Shown piece after piece: positions 5,441 to 13,352 of a stretch of 32,903 bases of DNA. A model generated the notes under the pieces. That model had not been told where the DNA came from and did not search any database. It saw only the letters and a list, made by a program, of their open reading frames with translations. This stretch comes from Patescibacteria group bacterium (GTDB lineage: Bacteria > Patescibacteriota > Patescibacteriia > 2-12-FULL-60-25). The position numbers and the translations under genes were made by a program. How positions within the stretch are numbered: the stretch's first letter is position 1; every line of letters begins with the position of its first letter. The DNA lies in assembly GCA_029210915.1 (NCBI GenBank), contig JARGGJ010000018.1:1-32903 (forward strand). The letters run 5' to 3'.

Positions 5441-6631
5441 ACTTATATCTTTTTTAGATGAGCCCCACCACACAACCGTAGCCAGAACGAGAGTGAATGG
5501 CAAGATGTACATGGCAAGTGCGAGGCTGCCGAAGGCAACGGAAAGCGCGCCCACAAGCCAAATACCGAGCATGTCACCAAGGAGACGACCCAGGAACATG
5601 TTGACTCCGCTGGCGGTTTCTTTTAGCTCTTGAGGAATAGTTTGAAAAAATGCCAAGGCGAAGGGAGTGTAGGTTGCAAAAAGTAAGAGTTGAACAAATG
5701 CCATAGTTGTAAAAAACCAAAGAGCGGATGATACATATATAGCCAAGAAGGCGAGCATGGAGGCGGGAACCATCAAATAGACGATTAACTTTAGAAGTGA
5801 TGATCTGTTTTGATTTTTTACAAACCGGCCAACCAGCCAACCTCCTAACAATGTGCCAATAACACCGGTTACAATGAAGATGACGCCAAAAATAATACTG
5901 CCCTCGGCCGATGGGTAGCCTAAATTGCGGGAGAAATAGATTGGCGCCCAAAAAGCAAAACCCGCTAAAGCAAAACCTTGCAAGATATTGCCAAAAACGG
6001 TTGTTATGTACTTGGGATAGAATCTTAATGATAAAACTTGGCTCTTGGATTTTTTGGGGAGTTTGTTTTTATCGCCATGTGTTATTGGAAAGCGGTGCAA
6101 TAAAAGCGCAACAGGTATTCCGAAAGCGCCGGCTACAATAAAACTCATTTGCCAGCCGATTACCATGTCCATAAAGCCTCCGGCAATGAAGCCCAAAGCG
6201 ATACCGATGGGAACTGCCGCGTAATAAATACTCATGGCACGCGCCTTCCAAGATTTTGAGGACATGGAATCAATTATTGGCGGGCTGGCTGTAGAAAATA
6301 CCGCTTGCCCTATTCCGATGATGGCGCGAAGAGCAATCATGGTGAAAAGCAGACGAACAACACCCGTTGCGGCTGTAGCCGCGCTCCAAGAGAGAACCGC
6401 AAAAGCAAGGACGACCTGCGGTTTATATTTACGCATGAGCAACCCCACGAAAGGACTCGCTAAAACAAAACCCCACAAAAACGCTGTGCCGATCATGCCA
6501 AGCTGCGCATCTGTGAATCCCAGGTCGCGTTGAATTGATGGAGCGACGGCGGAGAGGATGTATCTATCGGCAAAATTTAAAATGTTTAAGCCGGCTAAAA
6601 GGTAGATCAGTTTTTTGTGTTGGGTTTTCAT
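5435..6631 (-). CDS. MFS transporter, spinster-like
   Basis: A 398-aa integral membrane protein with about 12 hydrophobic segments in two halves separated by a basic loop near residue 195 (GDKNKLPKKSKS). The first helix carries NFADRYILSAVAPSIQRDLG and the loop after helix 2 has GLLMRKYKPQ, the MFS A-motif position. This pattern fits the spinster/sugar-phosphate part of the family. The substrate cannot be read. The -10 box TATAAT ends 7 nt before the ATG, so the message is probably leaderless. The extreme C-terminus (KKDISL) meets a word repeat. Confidence 0.88.
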   Translation of the reverse strand: MKTQHKKLIYLLAGLNILNFADRYILSAVAPSIQRDLGFTDAQLGMIGTAFLWGFVLASPFVGLLMRKYKPQVVLAFAVLSWSAATAATGVVRLLFTMIALRAIIGIGQAVFSTASPPIIDSMSSKSWKARAMSIYYAAVPIGIALGFIAGGFMDMVIGWQMSFIVAGAFGIPVALLLHRFPITHGDKNKLPKKSKSQVLSLRFYPKYITTVFGNILQGFALAGFAFWAPIYFSRNLGYPSAEGSIIFGVIFIVTGVIGTLLGGWLVGRFVKNQNRSSLLKLIVYLMVPASMLAFLAIYVSSALWFFTTMAFVQLLLFATYTPFALAFFQTIPQELKETASGVNMFLGRLLGDMLGIWLVGALSVAFGSLALAMYILPFTLVLATVVWWGSSKKDISL

Positions 6632-6645
6632 GGACTCTATTATAC
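6632..6645 (-). promoter_or_regulatory. Extended -10 promoter of the MFS gene
   Basis: On the minus strand TGGTATAAT ends at 6639; the ATG at 6631 follows after 7 nt, implying a leaderless transcript. Confidence 0.6.
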
Positions 6646-6719
6646 CATTGTTTTAGGCTTTGGATTCTATCTGATAATGCTCTGTATTTTTTAATTTGGG
6701 TGCATGAAAGCGATACTTA

Positions 6720-7283
6720 CTAACTCGAGACGCAAATATCAAGAAAGTTTTTTAGGATTTTTTCACCATTTTTACCTGAAACTTCCGGATGGAACTGAAA
6801 TCCATAAATATTTTTAGTTGGATGTTTTATAATTTCCACGTCATCTTTATTTGATGTGGCGAGAAGCTTAAAATTTGTTGGACAAGTAACAAACTCTTTG
6901 TGATGTTCCATAAGAGTTGCGCTTTTATTAAAACCTTTTGTTATTATATCTTTATCTTGAAAGGTAATCTTTATCTTCTTCTTTAAAAGTTTTTCTCTTC
7001 GGATTGGTGATCCATAAAGCAATGCAATTGTTTGATGACCAAAGCAAATACCCAAAACCGGTATTCTTACTTTTTTAATAAACTCAAATTTACTCAAATA
7101 TTCGCATTGGCACTTGCTCCACATTAATGGGCTTCCGCTTATAATGATTCCTTCGTAACCTTTTATGGATTTTAGAGGGAGTAACTCCATGGGAACCAAG
7201 GTGATTTTTGCACCAAGCTTTTTAGTCATTGCCGAGAGCTCTTTAATGGCTCGGCTGCCGCAATTTATAATCAAAATATTCAT
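6720..7283 (-). CDS. Class I glutamine amidotransferase, stand-alone
   Basis: A 187-aa single GATase1 domain. The nucleophile elbow is GICFGHQ with Cys80. The other triad residues are His165 and Glu167 in FQFHPE. The oxyanion strand IIISGSP is at 47-52. The layout is closest to the glutaminase half of GMP synthetase, but no synthetase domain follows, so the acceptor of the ammonia is unknown. Base composition is clearly more AT-rich than that of the neighbours. It has its own start after TATACT on the minus strand and is followed by no obvious terminator. Confidence 0.88.
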   Translation of the reverse strand: MNILIINCGSRAIKELSAMTKKLGAKITLVPMELLPLKSIKGYEGIIISGSPLMWSKCQCEYLSKFEFIKKVRIPVLGICFGHQTIALLYGSPIRREKLLKKKIKITFQDKDIITKGFNKSATLMEHHKEFVTCPTNFKLLATSNKDDVEIIKHPTKNIYGFQFHPEVSGKNGEKILKNFLDICVSS

Positions 7284-7384
7284 AATGGGTTTTTAAACCG
7301 AGTTATAGTATAGCAGAAATGAGGTTGGTTGTTAGTTTGTGTATTTAACAAAAATAAAAACCATCTTAATGATGATTTTTACTT

Positions 7385-7474
7385 TGGCGGAGAGGTAGGG
7401 ATTCGAACCCTAGGTACCCGTAAAGGCACACCGCATTTCGAGTGCGGCCCATTCGACCACTCTGGCACCTCTCC
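7385..7474 (-). tRNA. tRNA-Ser(CGA), intact
   Basis: Class II tRNA. Acceptor GGAGAGG pairs with CCTCTCC, discriminator G, and CCA is encoded (7385-7387). The anticodon arm is CCGCA-CTCGAAA-TGCGG with anticodon CGA, reading UCG. It has a long variable arm and T arm TAGGG-TTCGAAT-CCCTA. A second, interrupted copy lies at 7749-7914. Confidence 0.95.
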
Positions 7475-7487
7475 GAAAACTTTAAAC

Positions 7488-7742
7488 TCAAGTTTGATTG
7501 ATAATATCTCTGTATTGTTGTTTTAGCAACCTTCTACCTTCGGTGGTTTTAAGAAATTTTTCACGCCTCTGCACATCCGTTTTTAAAGTATAGGCCTCAA
7601 AACCAATCAATACTGTAGGACGATGATTGCAAGTTGATGCGACTTTGCCGTTATTATGTTCCCCAATTCTTCTTTGAATATCACCAGTCGAACCTTTGTA
7701 AATGTTGCCATTATTGAGTTTTAGAAAGTAAACGTAATACAT
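7488..7742 (-). CDS. GIY-YIG nuclease-family protein
   Basis: 84 aa, a single GIY-YIG domain. YYVYFLK (2-8) and GNIYKGST (12-19) give the two tyrosine motifs, followed by Arg24-Arg25 and EHNNGK (28-33), then RREKFLKT. This is the common small orphan type. It is placed exactly between an intact tRNA-Ser gene and an interrupted tRNA-Ser copy, all on the same strand. The interrupted copy ends 7 nt before its ATG, and the intact tRNA begins 13 nt after its stop. This is compatible with insertion of a GIY-YIG plus tRNA segment at the 3' end of the older tRNA gene. Activity on tRNA genes is inference only. Confidence 0.85.
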   Translation of the reverse strand: MYYVYFLKLNNGNIYKGSTGDIQRRIGEHNNGKVASTCNHRPTVLIGFEAYTLKTDVQRREKFLKTTEGRRLLKQQYRDIINQT

Positions 7743-7748
7743 AGTTAT

Positions 7749-7914
7749 TAGGGATTCGTCCGGTCAGCCGACCGGACACCCAATCGGATGATTGGGCGAA
7801 CCCTAGGTACCCGTAAAGGCACACCGCATTTCGCCGAGTCATCCGACTCGGTGCAAGTGCGGCCCATTCGACCACTGCATCAGGTCGAATGACCTGGCTG
7901 GCACCTCTCCGAAT
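7749..7914 (-). pseudogene. tRNA-Ser(CGA) copy with palindromes in the D, anticodon and T loops
   Basis: Removing three inserts gives 82 nt with no difference from the intact tRNA-Ser at 7385-7474, but the 3' acceptor strand and CCA are missing. Insert 1 (7759-7798, 40 nt, T loop) holds two palindromes, CCGGTC-AGCC-GACCGG and CCCAATC-GGAT-GATTGGG. Insert 2 (7834-7855, 22 nt, between T33 and the anticodon) holds CCGAGTC-ATCC-GACTCGG. Insert 3 (7877-7897, 21 nt, between positions 13 and 14) holds CAGGTC-GAAT-GACCTG. All stems of the tRNA stay uninterrupted. It cannot make a normal tRNA. Confidence 0.9.
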
Positions 7915-7992
7915 TGCTTAATGCTAACGATTTTTTAAGTAAAAGTCAACTATTCGCAAATCTGTTTATTTACGCTATGCTGTAGATTCGAT

Positions 7993-8859
7993 ATGAAACT
8001 ATTTTTACGTACAATGTACAATGTACAACGTACTACGCTATTGGCGTTGGTGCTGGTAACAATTTTTTTTGGTGCGGGGTGTGATGTGGAGACTGTAAAA
8101 AATACGGGCCGGTTTCCGCAACCTGCAAATCATGCCGTAGAAACACCCGAGGAAACGGTTGCTCCGCTATCGGATTTTATGGTACGCAGATCTGTTGCAT
8201 ATAACGATGGCCGAGTTGTTACTTTTTTAGTTGCAAAGCTAAGTACGGATGATTTTAAGTGGGGTTTGGCGGAAGACTCCCTCGCACCCAAAACTGTTAT
8301 GGCATGGAGGCAAGAGCTGGGAGCAGACCTGGTTATCAATGGATCTTATTTTGATGAGATGATGCAAGCAACAGGTTACTATCACCCTGCCGGAGCGACA
8401 AGCACCCGCATAGCGTGGCCATCGCGCGATAGCCAGAGCGACGAACTAAGCTATACGGGTTTGGTGCAAATTGTGAATGGTGATTTAAACCTTTTTTATT
8501 TGCCTGCGCAAACGCTCAAAGAATCCGCGCCCGATGTTGCGGCGTTTTTAACTTTTCCAACATTGGTTGCGGATGGGAAAACGTTAATTAAAACCGACAG
8601 TCAAAAATACGCGCATAGGACGGTTTTAGCTAAAGATATGAACGGTACACCATATGTAATTATCACCGAGAGCGGATCTCCATCTTTATTTGAGATGGCC
8701 GAGTGGCTTGTTGCTCAACCGGAAAGGTTTGCCATTGCCGTTAATTTGGATGGCGGACCTTCGACCGGAATGTCTTATGCTGATGATAAAATAAAACTCG
8801 AAGTTACTTCGGCCGCGGTACCGAATGTTGTTTACCTGAAAAGAGCTGATAGCAGATAG
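7993..8859 (+). CDS. Secreted lipoprotein, phosphodiester glycosidase (NAGPA-like) family
   Basis: 288 aa. The N-terminal region is a lipoprotein-type signal peptide with Cys30 in FFGAGC. The domain from about residue 75 carries NGSYFD (116-121) and, near the C-terminus, NLDGGPSTGM, the two hallmarks of the NAGPA domain found in uncovering-enzyme-like glycosidases. Such proteins cleave or bind sugar phosphodiesters; here the site would be outside the membrane. The start region is built from a GTACAATGTACAACGTAC word repeat, so Met1 or Met8 is possible. The last four residues (ADSR) come from a GATAGC word repeat that continues after the stop. Confidence 0.82.
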   Translation: MKLFLRTMYNVQRTTLLALVLVTIFFGAGCDVETVKNTGRFPQPANHAVETPEETVAPLSDFMVRRSVAYNDGRVVTFLVAKLSTDDFKWGLAEDSLAPKTVMAWRQELGADLVINGSYFDEMMQATGYYHPAGATSTRIAWPSRDSQSDELSYTGLVQIVNGDLNLFYLPAQTLKESAPDVAAFLTFPTLVADGKTLIKTDSQKYAHRTVLAKDMNGTPYVIITESGSPSLFEMAEWLVAQPERFAIAVNLDGGPSTGMSYADDKIKLEVTSAAVPNVVYLKRADSR

Positions 8860-8930
8860 CGGATAGCCAACTGAACTGAACTGACTAGAGGACTAGTACT
8901 AGTCCTAGTCATAGTCCTAGTCCTAGTTGT
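8843..8930. repeat. GATAGC and CTAGTC word repeats with a 16-bp palindrome
   Basis: GCTGATAGCAGATAGCGGAT overlaps the end of the lipoprotein gene. It is followed by ACTGA repeats and permuted CTAGTC words, including the perfect palindrome GGACTAGTACTAGTCC. Confidence 0.75.
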
Positions 8931-8968
8931 GGGTACGGTGTTGTGTTGTCTTATATGGGTTGTGTGGG

Positions 8969-8974
8969 TATAAT
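8969..8974 (+). promoter_or_regulatory. -10 box for the small acidic protein gene
   Basis: TATAAT (8969-8974) lies 9 nt before the ATG at 8984, which points to a leaderless message. No clear -35 is seen. Confidence 0.55.
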
Positions 8975-8983
8975 TATTTTACT

Positions 8984-9211
8984 ATGCCAGAACAAGAGAT
9001 ATTAAAAGGCCTCTGTTATGATGAAAGAGGCGAGGTTAAAACAAAGAACGAATGCCGAGCCTCTATGATCAATTATCTGATTTTAGAGGATACATTGGAC
9101 ATTGATGAGGCAGAGGATTTGGCGGAAAAAACGCTTAATGATTTGGATTTGTGGCCGGAGCCAACTGAAGACAAGAACCAGGATGTACCGGGATTACCGC
9201 TCAAGGATTAA
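8984..9211 (+). CDS. Small acidic protein, 75 aa
   Basis: No family recognised. The sequence MPEQEILKGLCYDERG starts right after a -10 box, so the longer frame from 8927 is rejected. The protein is soluble and strongly acidic in its second half (LEDTLDIDEAEDLAEKTL), probably helical, with two Cys residues. The last three codons (LKD and stop) lie inside the AAGGATTAACAGGATT repeat, so the repeat may have replaced the original end. A terminator follows. Confidence 0.65.
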   Translation: MPEQEILKGLCYDERGEVKTKNECRASMINYLILEDTLDIDEAEDLAEKTLNDLDLWPEPTEDKNQDVPGLPLKD

Positions 9212-9365
9212 CAGGATTTTTTTTATACGACCAAAAAAGTCATTAAAACGCCTTACAGGCGTTTTTAGATATAATGTGAAGTTTAGATTTCTTGATAGAG
9301 ACATATTAATCGCTTAACGGCTTATTCTACAATCCTGCTAATCCTGTTCATCCTGTAAATCAAGG
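9203..9365. repeat. Inverted AAGGATTAACAGGATT word element
   Basis: CAAGGATTAACAGGATT (from 9202) faces AATCCTGCTAATCCTGTTCA and CCTGTAAATCAAGG (to 9365). Between the arms lies a terminator hairpin and no gene. Confidence 0.6.
9245..9266 (+). terminator. Rho-independent terminator
   Basis: AAAACGCC-TTACA-GGCGTTTT followed by further T. Confidence 0.75.
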
Positions 9366-9407
9366 TAAGCTTTACAAAACCTGATTTATCTGCGTAAATA
9401 ATGGGAA

Positions 9408-11348
9408 ATGAAGCTTAACTACAATTATATGAAACGATTGATTACAGCAATACTATCGATAGCAATAATGCTCCCCATGGGCGTAATGGCCGCAGTTGCG
9501 GACTCTCCCAAAATCGGTTTACCCGGCCCCATAGAATCTACAGAGATACAGATTCAGGATTTAAGGGTTACTTACAGATTTGACCAAGTCAACGAGCCCG
9601 GTAAAAGCGTGGGCGCGGTGCCGGTACAAATAACAGCCAAACTGCATAACTTTGGCTCTACCCAAACATTGGAGGTGGGTATTCCGCTTGTTAGCGGGTA
9701 CAATGCCGCGCCCGAGATTGCCAGTGTTTATTTTAACGGGCAAGAGCAAAGAGTGGAACGCCGAAGTGGAGTAATGTTTGATGGCATTCTAAACGAGATG
9801 GATGCCGCAATAGTTAGATTGAGTTTGGCTAAAGATGCTGACGTTATTATTGATATACGATTACAGCAACCAATACAAGCAAATATTTTACCTCTTATAT
9901 TTAATACAGCCGGAGCTTGGAAAGATACAATTCCCACCGGAACAGTGGAGGCGATTACTCCTTTTACACCGGCAAATTGGAATTTGGAGATGCGCAGAAT
10001 CGAGAGTGACGCACTTGTATCGCTAACATACGCCGATAATTCGGCCTCGTATTCTTTTCAAAATCTGGAGCCATCGGCAGTACAAGATGTGTATTGGCAT
10101 TTTGCTAACATGGAAGCGCTGGAATATTTTGCCCGCGGGAATGAAAGGTTCCAAAAAACCCAAGGTGATGCAAAATCTTTTGAGATGATGCGAAGCGGGT
10201 TATTGGATATGATTCCTTGCAATGGCATTCGTATGCCGCTTGTTAGCTGGTGGAACAACATGTACGACACAATTACCATGGGCGTAGTTGCTTCCGCACC
10301 CGAGGGGCAAGAAAGATTGGCAAAAGCCATGGAGCTATGGAGCGATAATTGGCATGTACCAAATGATATAGATAAAGAATGCTCGGAGCTAAAACAGAGA
10401 CCCGACAGATATAAATCCGCTTTAAGCCAGATGCTTATGATTCCTCCGGCAGAGCGCTCGACAATAGCCAACGAAGCTCTTAAAAAACACGATGCTTATA
10501 TGAAAGAGTTGTCGGCCAAGTTGGGTGATGGCAGTGTAGCGGATAGTACAAATGATGAATTGGCAAATGATGAAAATCTATCCGAGGATGACAGAACGAT
10601 GCTGGGGGCTTGGGATAATAGATTCAATAACAATATACCAAGTACAGGCGACAGTAGTGATCCAACCGGAAAAGTAGATGATAACTCATCTTTCGTTTCT
10701 TCCACTTTGGCAAAAATAACAAATTGGTTCCCGGATCTATCTTTGGGATCGCAAATTTTATTGTTTATATTTTTAGCCGTGATTTTAGTGGTCATAGTAA
10801 CGCTTATCATCTTTAAATGGAGAGATGGCGAAGAGATTAAACCACCCTCCGGATACCAGCCAACCAGTACAACCAAACAATCCATATCACCTTCGTTTGT
10901 TTCCGGTGAGGCTAAAAAAGATACCGAGAAAAGACCCGATTTTAAACCACCCATAGCATCTCGCGAGGCTCCATCTTACCCCCCGATTCCAAGCCAACCT
11001 CGTAAGCCGGATTCGTTTGGTCAGAATAAGTCAGAAGATAAGTCTGATAAAAGCAAAGAGCAGACAATTCAAAAAGATACTAACTCTGAGAAACCAAAAG
11101 CTACCGCGTTTCAATTTTCAAAACCGGGTGCACCGGCCGGCCCTGTGCTAAACAACAATAATGAAGTTTCAAAAAAACCCGAAACAAAACCGGCAGACCC
11201 GCCATGGATTAAAAAAACACCGGAGCAAGAATTAATTAAACCAACAGCTCCCCCGCCAAAGCCAACCAATAATAATTTTCCTTGGCAGAAAAAAAGCGAT
11301 GAAAAAAAAGACAATGAACAAAAGCCCGGACCAACAGTAAACATATAA
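9408..11348 (+). CDS. Large single-pass membrane protein with proline-rich cytoplasmic tail
   Basis: 646 aa, no family recognised. A signal peptide spans about residues 8-30 (LITAILSIAIMLPMGVMAA). Residues about 35-440 would be outside: a beta-rich first part (40-220) and a helical second part (225-400) with Cys271 and Cys324. One transmembrane helix lies at about 447-470 and is followed by KWRDGEE. The remaining 175 residues are Pro, Lys, Ser and Glu rich and look disordered, with repeated PPxxP and PPWxKK/FPWQKK motifs. This is the topology of a receptor or wall-spanning scaffold. Start at 9408 or the ATG at 9429. It is monocistronic with a strong terminator. Confidence 0.8.
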   Translation: MKLNYNYMKRLITAILSIAIMLPMGVMAAVADSPKIGLPGPIESTEIQIQDLRVTYRFDQVNEPGKSVGAVPVQITAKLHNFGSTQTLEVGIPLVSGYNAAPEIASVYFNGQEQRVERRSGVMFDGILNEMDAAIVRLSLAKDADVIIDIRLQQPIQANILPLIFNTAGAWKDTIPTGTVEAITPFTPANWNLEMRRIESDALVSLTYADNSASYSFQNLEPSAVQDVYWHFANMEALEYFARGNERFQKTQGDAKSFEMMRSGLLDMIPCNGIRMPLVSWWNNMYDTITMGVVASAPEGQERLAKAMELWSDNWHVPNDIDKECSELKQRPDRYKSALSQMLMIPPAERSTIANEALKKHDAYMKELSAKLGDGSVADSTNDELANDENLSEDDRTMLGAWDNRFNNNIPSTGDSSDPTGKVDDNSSFVSSTLAKITNWFPDLSLGSQILLFIFLAVILVVIVTLIIFKWRDGEEIKPPSGYQPTSTTKQSISPSFVSGEAKKDTEKRPDFKPPIASREAPSYPPIPSQPRKPDSFGQNKSEDKSDKSKEQTIQKDTNSEKPKATAFQFSKPGAPAGPVLNNNNEVSKKPETKPADPPWIKKTPEQELIKPTAPPPKPTNNNFPWQKKSDEKKDNEQKPGPTVNI

Positions 11349-11365
11349 TGTTCATTGGATGAAAT

Positions 11366-11398
11366 TGAGACACTTGAAAAAGTTGTCTCATTTTTTTT
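11366..11398 (+). terminator. Rho-independent terminator
   Basis: TGAGACA (11366-11372) pairs with TGTCTCA (11384-11390), then eight T. Confidence 0.85.
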
Positions 11399-11412
11399 AT
11401 CCACTGTTTTTC

Positions 11413-11524
11413 CTTGACGCAAAACGTGTGGCATGAGAAAAATAACATTGTGATCGTCGCAACCATGCTTGGCGGCGATCATCGCATATAGAATAACTTC
11501 TTCCTTTACGGGAAGAAGTTTTTA
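11413..11524 (+). ncRNA. Possible small RNA with two hairpins
   Basis: A TTGACG box (11413-11418) is followed by hairpin GATCGTCGC/GCGGCGATC (11452-11460, 11472-11480), which contains one G-T pair, and then by a terminator-like hairpin AACTTCTTCC-TTTACG-GGAAGAAGTT with a short T run (11495-11524). There is no reading frame of note. The -10 is poor, so this is only a candidate. Confidence 0.3.
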
Positions 11525-11542
11525 ATTTTGTCTGAACATACA

Positions 11543-11701
11543 GTCTGAACCTTGATTGCCACTCAGATTACAAACCTAATTTCCTCCATAGGCTGATCAG
11601 CCTCTGGCTGATACTTGATTACTAAATGTGGGTATTAAATATATACCTAAAGTAATCAAGTTAATATGTTCGAGAATCTGAGTGGCAATCAAGGTTCAGA
11701 C
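11543..11701. mobile_element. Inverted-repeat element B (159 bp, no gene)
   Basis: A 27-bp perfect terminal inverted repeat begins GTCTGAACCTTGATTGCC (11543-11569 and 11675-11701). An internal pair ACTTGATTACT (11613-11623) faces AGTAATCAAGT (11651-11661). A partial GTCTGAAC copy lies at 11530. The palindrome AGGCTGATCAGCCT at about 11590-11603 looks like an added hairpin. Confidence 0.82.
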
Positions 11702-11713
11702 AATAAGAAAATG

Positions 11714-11746
11714 AAAAACCCGCCGCGATGTGAATCGGGGCGGGGT
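11714..11746 (-). terminator. Terminator of the 11769-12635 gene
   Basis: On the minus strand CCCGCCCCGAT pairs with ATCGCGGCGGG, followed by TTTTT. Confidence 0.8.
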
Positions 11747-11768
11747 TAGGGGTTGAAGGAGCAAATGG

Positions 11769-12635
11769 TTACAGATACCAGCGCCATCCCTTTGGGGACT
11801 TGGGGAACTCGAAGTTCCTGACTTGGCGCCGGTTGCGCTCGGGGCGGGGTTCGGCCTCCATGCTATACGGGATAGCCTGGACGGTGATACCGCAACCCGA
11901 TCCGTCGGGGGGACACGTTTCTGTGTCCACTACGAACATAGCTTTGTAGCCGGGCTTGATTAAGGTGACCCGGCTACCTGTCTTTGTTAGTAGTTCCACA
12001 AACGGACACGTTTCCGGTCGTGGAGGCGGGGGCAAGTGAGGCGAGTTCGACTCCATGCATTGGCCAACGAGTGGCTGCATGGTTGTGTAACCGGTCGTGC
12101 TCACCCACATGAATCGAGAGCCTCGGTTCTCGAACTGGAACATGTAGCCCGCGTTCCACGTTGCGTAGGCCGGACGATACGTCACGGTCCGCGCGTTGCG
12201 GAGTACCACACCCGGAGTACGCGACGGACCCATCGGCACACTGAGTGTGACGGGTTCGGGCTTGCGCTCGGGGGCGGGTTGTCTTTGTGCTTCACGCTCT
12301 GGCGCAGGCCGAGACGCCGGTTGACGAGCCGCGGGTTGCGGCTCACGCTTGGCGGAAGGTTGAGCCACCTGAGCCGGAGGCTCGGGTTTGGCTGGGGGTT
12401 GCACTGCCGGAGCCGGAGGCTCGGGCTTGGCAACTTCTTCGCTCTCGGCGACCTTGGCCTCGGCTTTTGCCTCGACCTTGGGAGCCGGCTCGGGAGTTGC
12501 CTCCTCGGAGCTTGCGACTCGCGTGGGAATATCCCACGCGCCCTTGGCGTCCAAGTCATTGGCGCTCTTGGCGCTGTTCTTTTGACAGCCAGTGATCAGA
12601 AGAGCGACAAAGAGAAAAATGAAATACTTTTTCAT
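11769..12635 (-). CDS. Lipoprotein with Pro/Ala/Glu linker and C-terminal globular domain
   Basis: 288 aa, no family recognised. The lipobox LITGC puts the lipidated Cys at 17. Residues about 45-130 are a low-complexity linker of PEPPA, KPEPPAQV and RQPAPERKPEP units, typical of a spacer through a cell envelope. The last 150 residues look folded, with aromatic and beta-type segments and four cysteines in two pairs (QCME, ETCPF, ETCPP, SGCGI). A GGAG ribosome site lies 8 nt before the ATG. It is the last gene of the GC-rich block and is 20 nt downstream of the next lipoprotein gene, so the two are probably cotranscribed. Confidence 0.8.
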   Translation of the reverse strand: MKKYFIFLFVALLITGCQKNSAKSANDLDAKGAWDIPTRVASSEEATPEPAPKVEAKAEAKVAESEEVAKPEPPAPAVQPPAKPEPPAQVAQPSAKREPQPAARQPASRPAPEREAQRQPAPERKPEPVTLSVPMGPSRTPGVVLRNARTVTYRPAYATWNAGYMFQFENRGSRFMWVSTTGYTTMQPLVGQCMESNSPHLPPPPRPETCPFVELLTKTGSRVTLIKPGYKAMFVVDTETCPPDGSGCGITVQAIPYSMEAEPRPERNRRQVRNFEFPKSPKGWRWYL

Positions 12636-12655
12636 GATTTAATCTCCAGTGCCGC

Positions 12656-13138
12656 TCAGCGGCAGTTGTTTTCGTTTTGGCACTCGACCAGGTCTTGGAC
12701 CGTTGCCGCCGTGTTTATCAGCAGATCGTGATCTGCGTTGTACTCGTTTGCGGTTCCGTTAGGATCCACAACCAGCGGAACGACACCATCCCTCGTGGGA
12801 CAGATTTGGATCGTGCGTCCATTCCCATCCTCGCCCACGGTGCAATTTACATGCGCCTTTGGAGGTGAGAGATAGATGGACGAACCCATACTGCCGGGCG
12901 TTACTCCTGTTGAATCCACAAACCCTCGAGACATGTAGCGTTGCTGTGCCTCTGGTTTTACTATTCTGGTTTCGACCGTCGAGGTTTGCCCACGGCTGTC
13001 CGTGGTCTCCTCGATTGTATGCTTGTGATATGGTGATTCATCATGCAGATTGTAGCTGCCGCCTGCGGACATACAGCCGCTCAAAGAAACAAGAAACAAG
13101 AAACAAGAAACAAACAGTGTAGCCGTTCGGGTATTCAT
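12656..13138 (-). CDS. Lipoprotein, 160 aa, signal peptide written in a heptamer repeat
   Basis: The frame is open to 13402, but AAAGGAG directly before the ATG at 13138 fixes the start. The lipobox LSGC gives lipidated Cys22. The hydrophobic core VSCFLFLVSL is encoded by about four tandem GTTTCTT heptamers. The mature part is polar, with no recognised domain; its Cys residues (NCTV, QICPTRDG, VECQNENNC) could form disulfides. It is followed after 20 nt by another lipoprotein gene. A strong promoter lies at 13245-13273 and a leader hairpin just upstream of the ribosome site. Confidence 0.82.
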   Translation of the reverse strand: MNTRTATLFVSCFLFLVSLSGCMSAGGSYNLHDESPYHKHTIEETTDSRGQTSTVETRIVKPEAQQRYMSRGFVDSTGVTPGSMGSSIYLSPPKAHVNCTVGEDGNGRTIQICPTRDGVVPLVVDPNGTANEYNADHDLLINTAATVQDLVECQNENNCR

Positions 13139-13153
13139 TTTTGATCTCCTTTC

Positions 13154-13179
13154 GGAGAGACGCGCCGTAGCGCGTCTCC
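13154..13179 (-). promoter_or_regulatory. Leader hairpin next to the ribosome site
   Basis: On the minus strand GAGACGCGC-TACG-GCGCGTCTC ends 3 nt before the AAAGGAG ribosome site. The TCTCC of its 3' arm could compete for GGAG. Confidence 0.6.
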
Positions 13180-13244
13180 ACCGTGTTGTTATGGTGCGAA
13201 TTCGCAATCTGGCCGGGTATGAACCTGGCTTGGATTGACGTGTA

Positions 13245-13273
13245 AATATAGCATAAAAAAGCCATTTTGTCAA
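13245..13273 (-). promoter_or_regulatory. Strong promoter of the lipoprotein pair
   Basis: Minus strand TTGACA, 17 nt, TATATT. The stretch TTTTTATGCTATATT is shared with the promoter at 17988-18016. Confidence 0.8.
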
Positions 13274-13352
13274 GGGTATTGAGGGCGTTATATTTGGTTC
13301 TGAACCTAGTTCAGAACTGCGATTATTTAAGTGGTTTTGGCTAAAATTAGGG

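Noticed and set aside
7749-7914. A functional second tRNA-Ser with an intron
   Set aside because: There are three inserts, not one, they sit in all three loops, and the 3' acceptor and CCA are missing.
12036-12731. Long open frames antisense to the GC-rich lipoprotein genes
   Set aside because: They are shadows of the Pro/Ala/Glu-rich coding strand. The sense frames have lipoboxes, ribosome sites and terminators.
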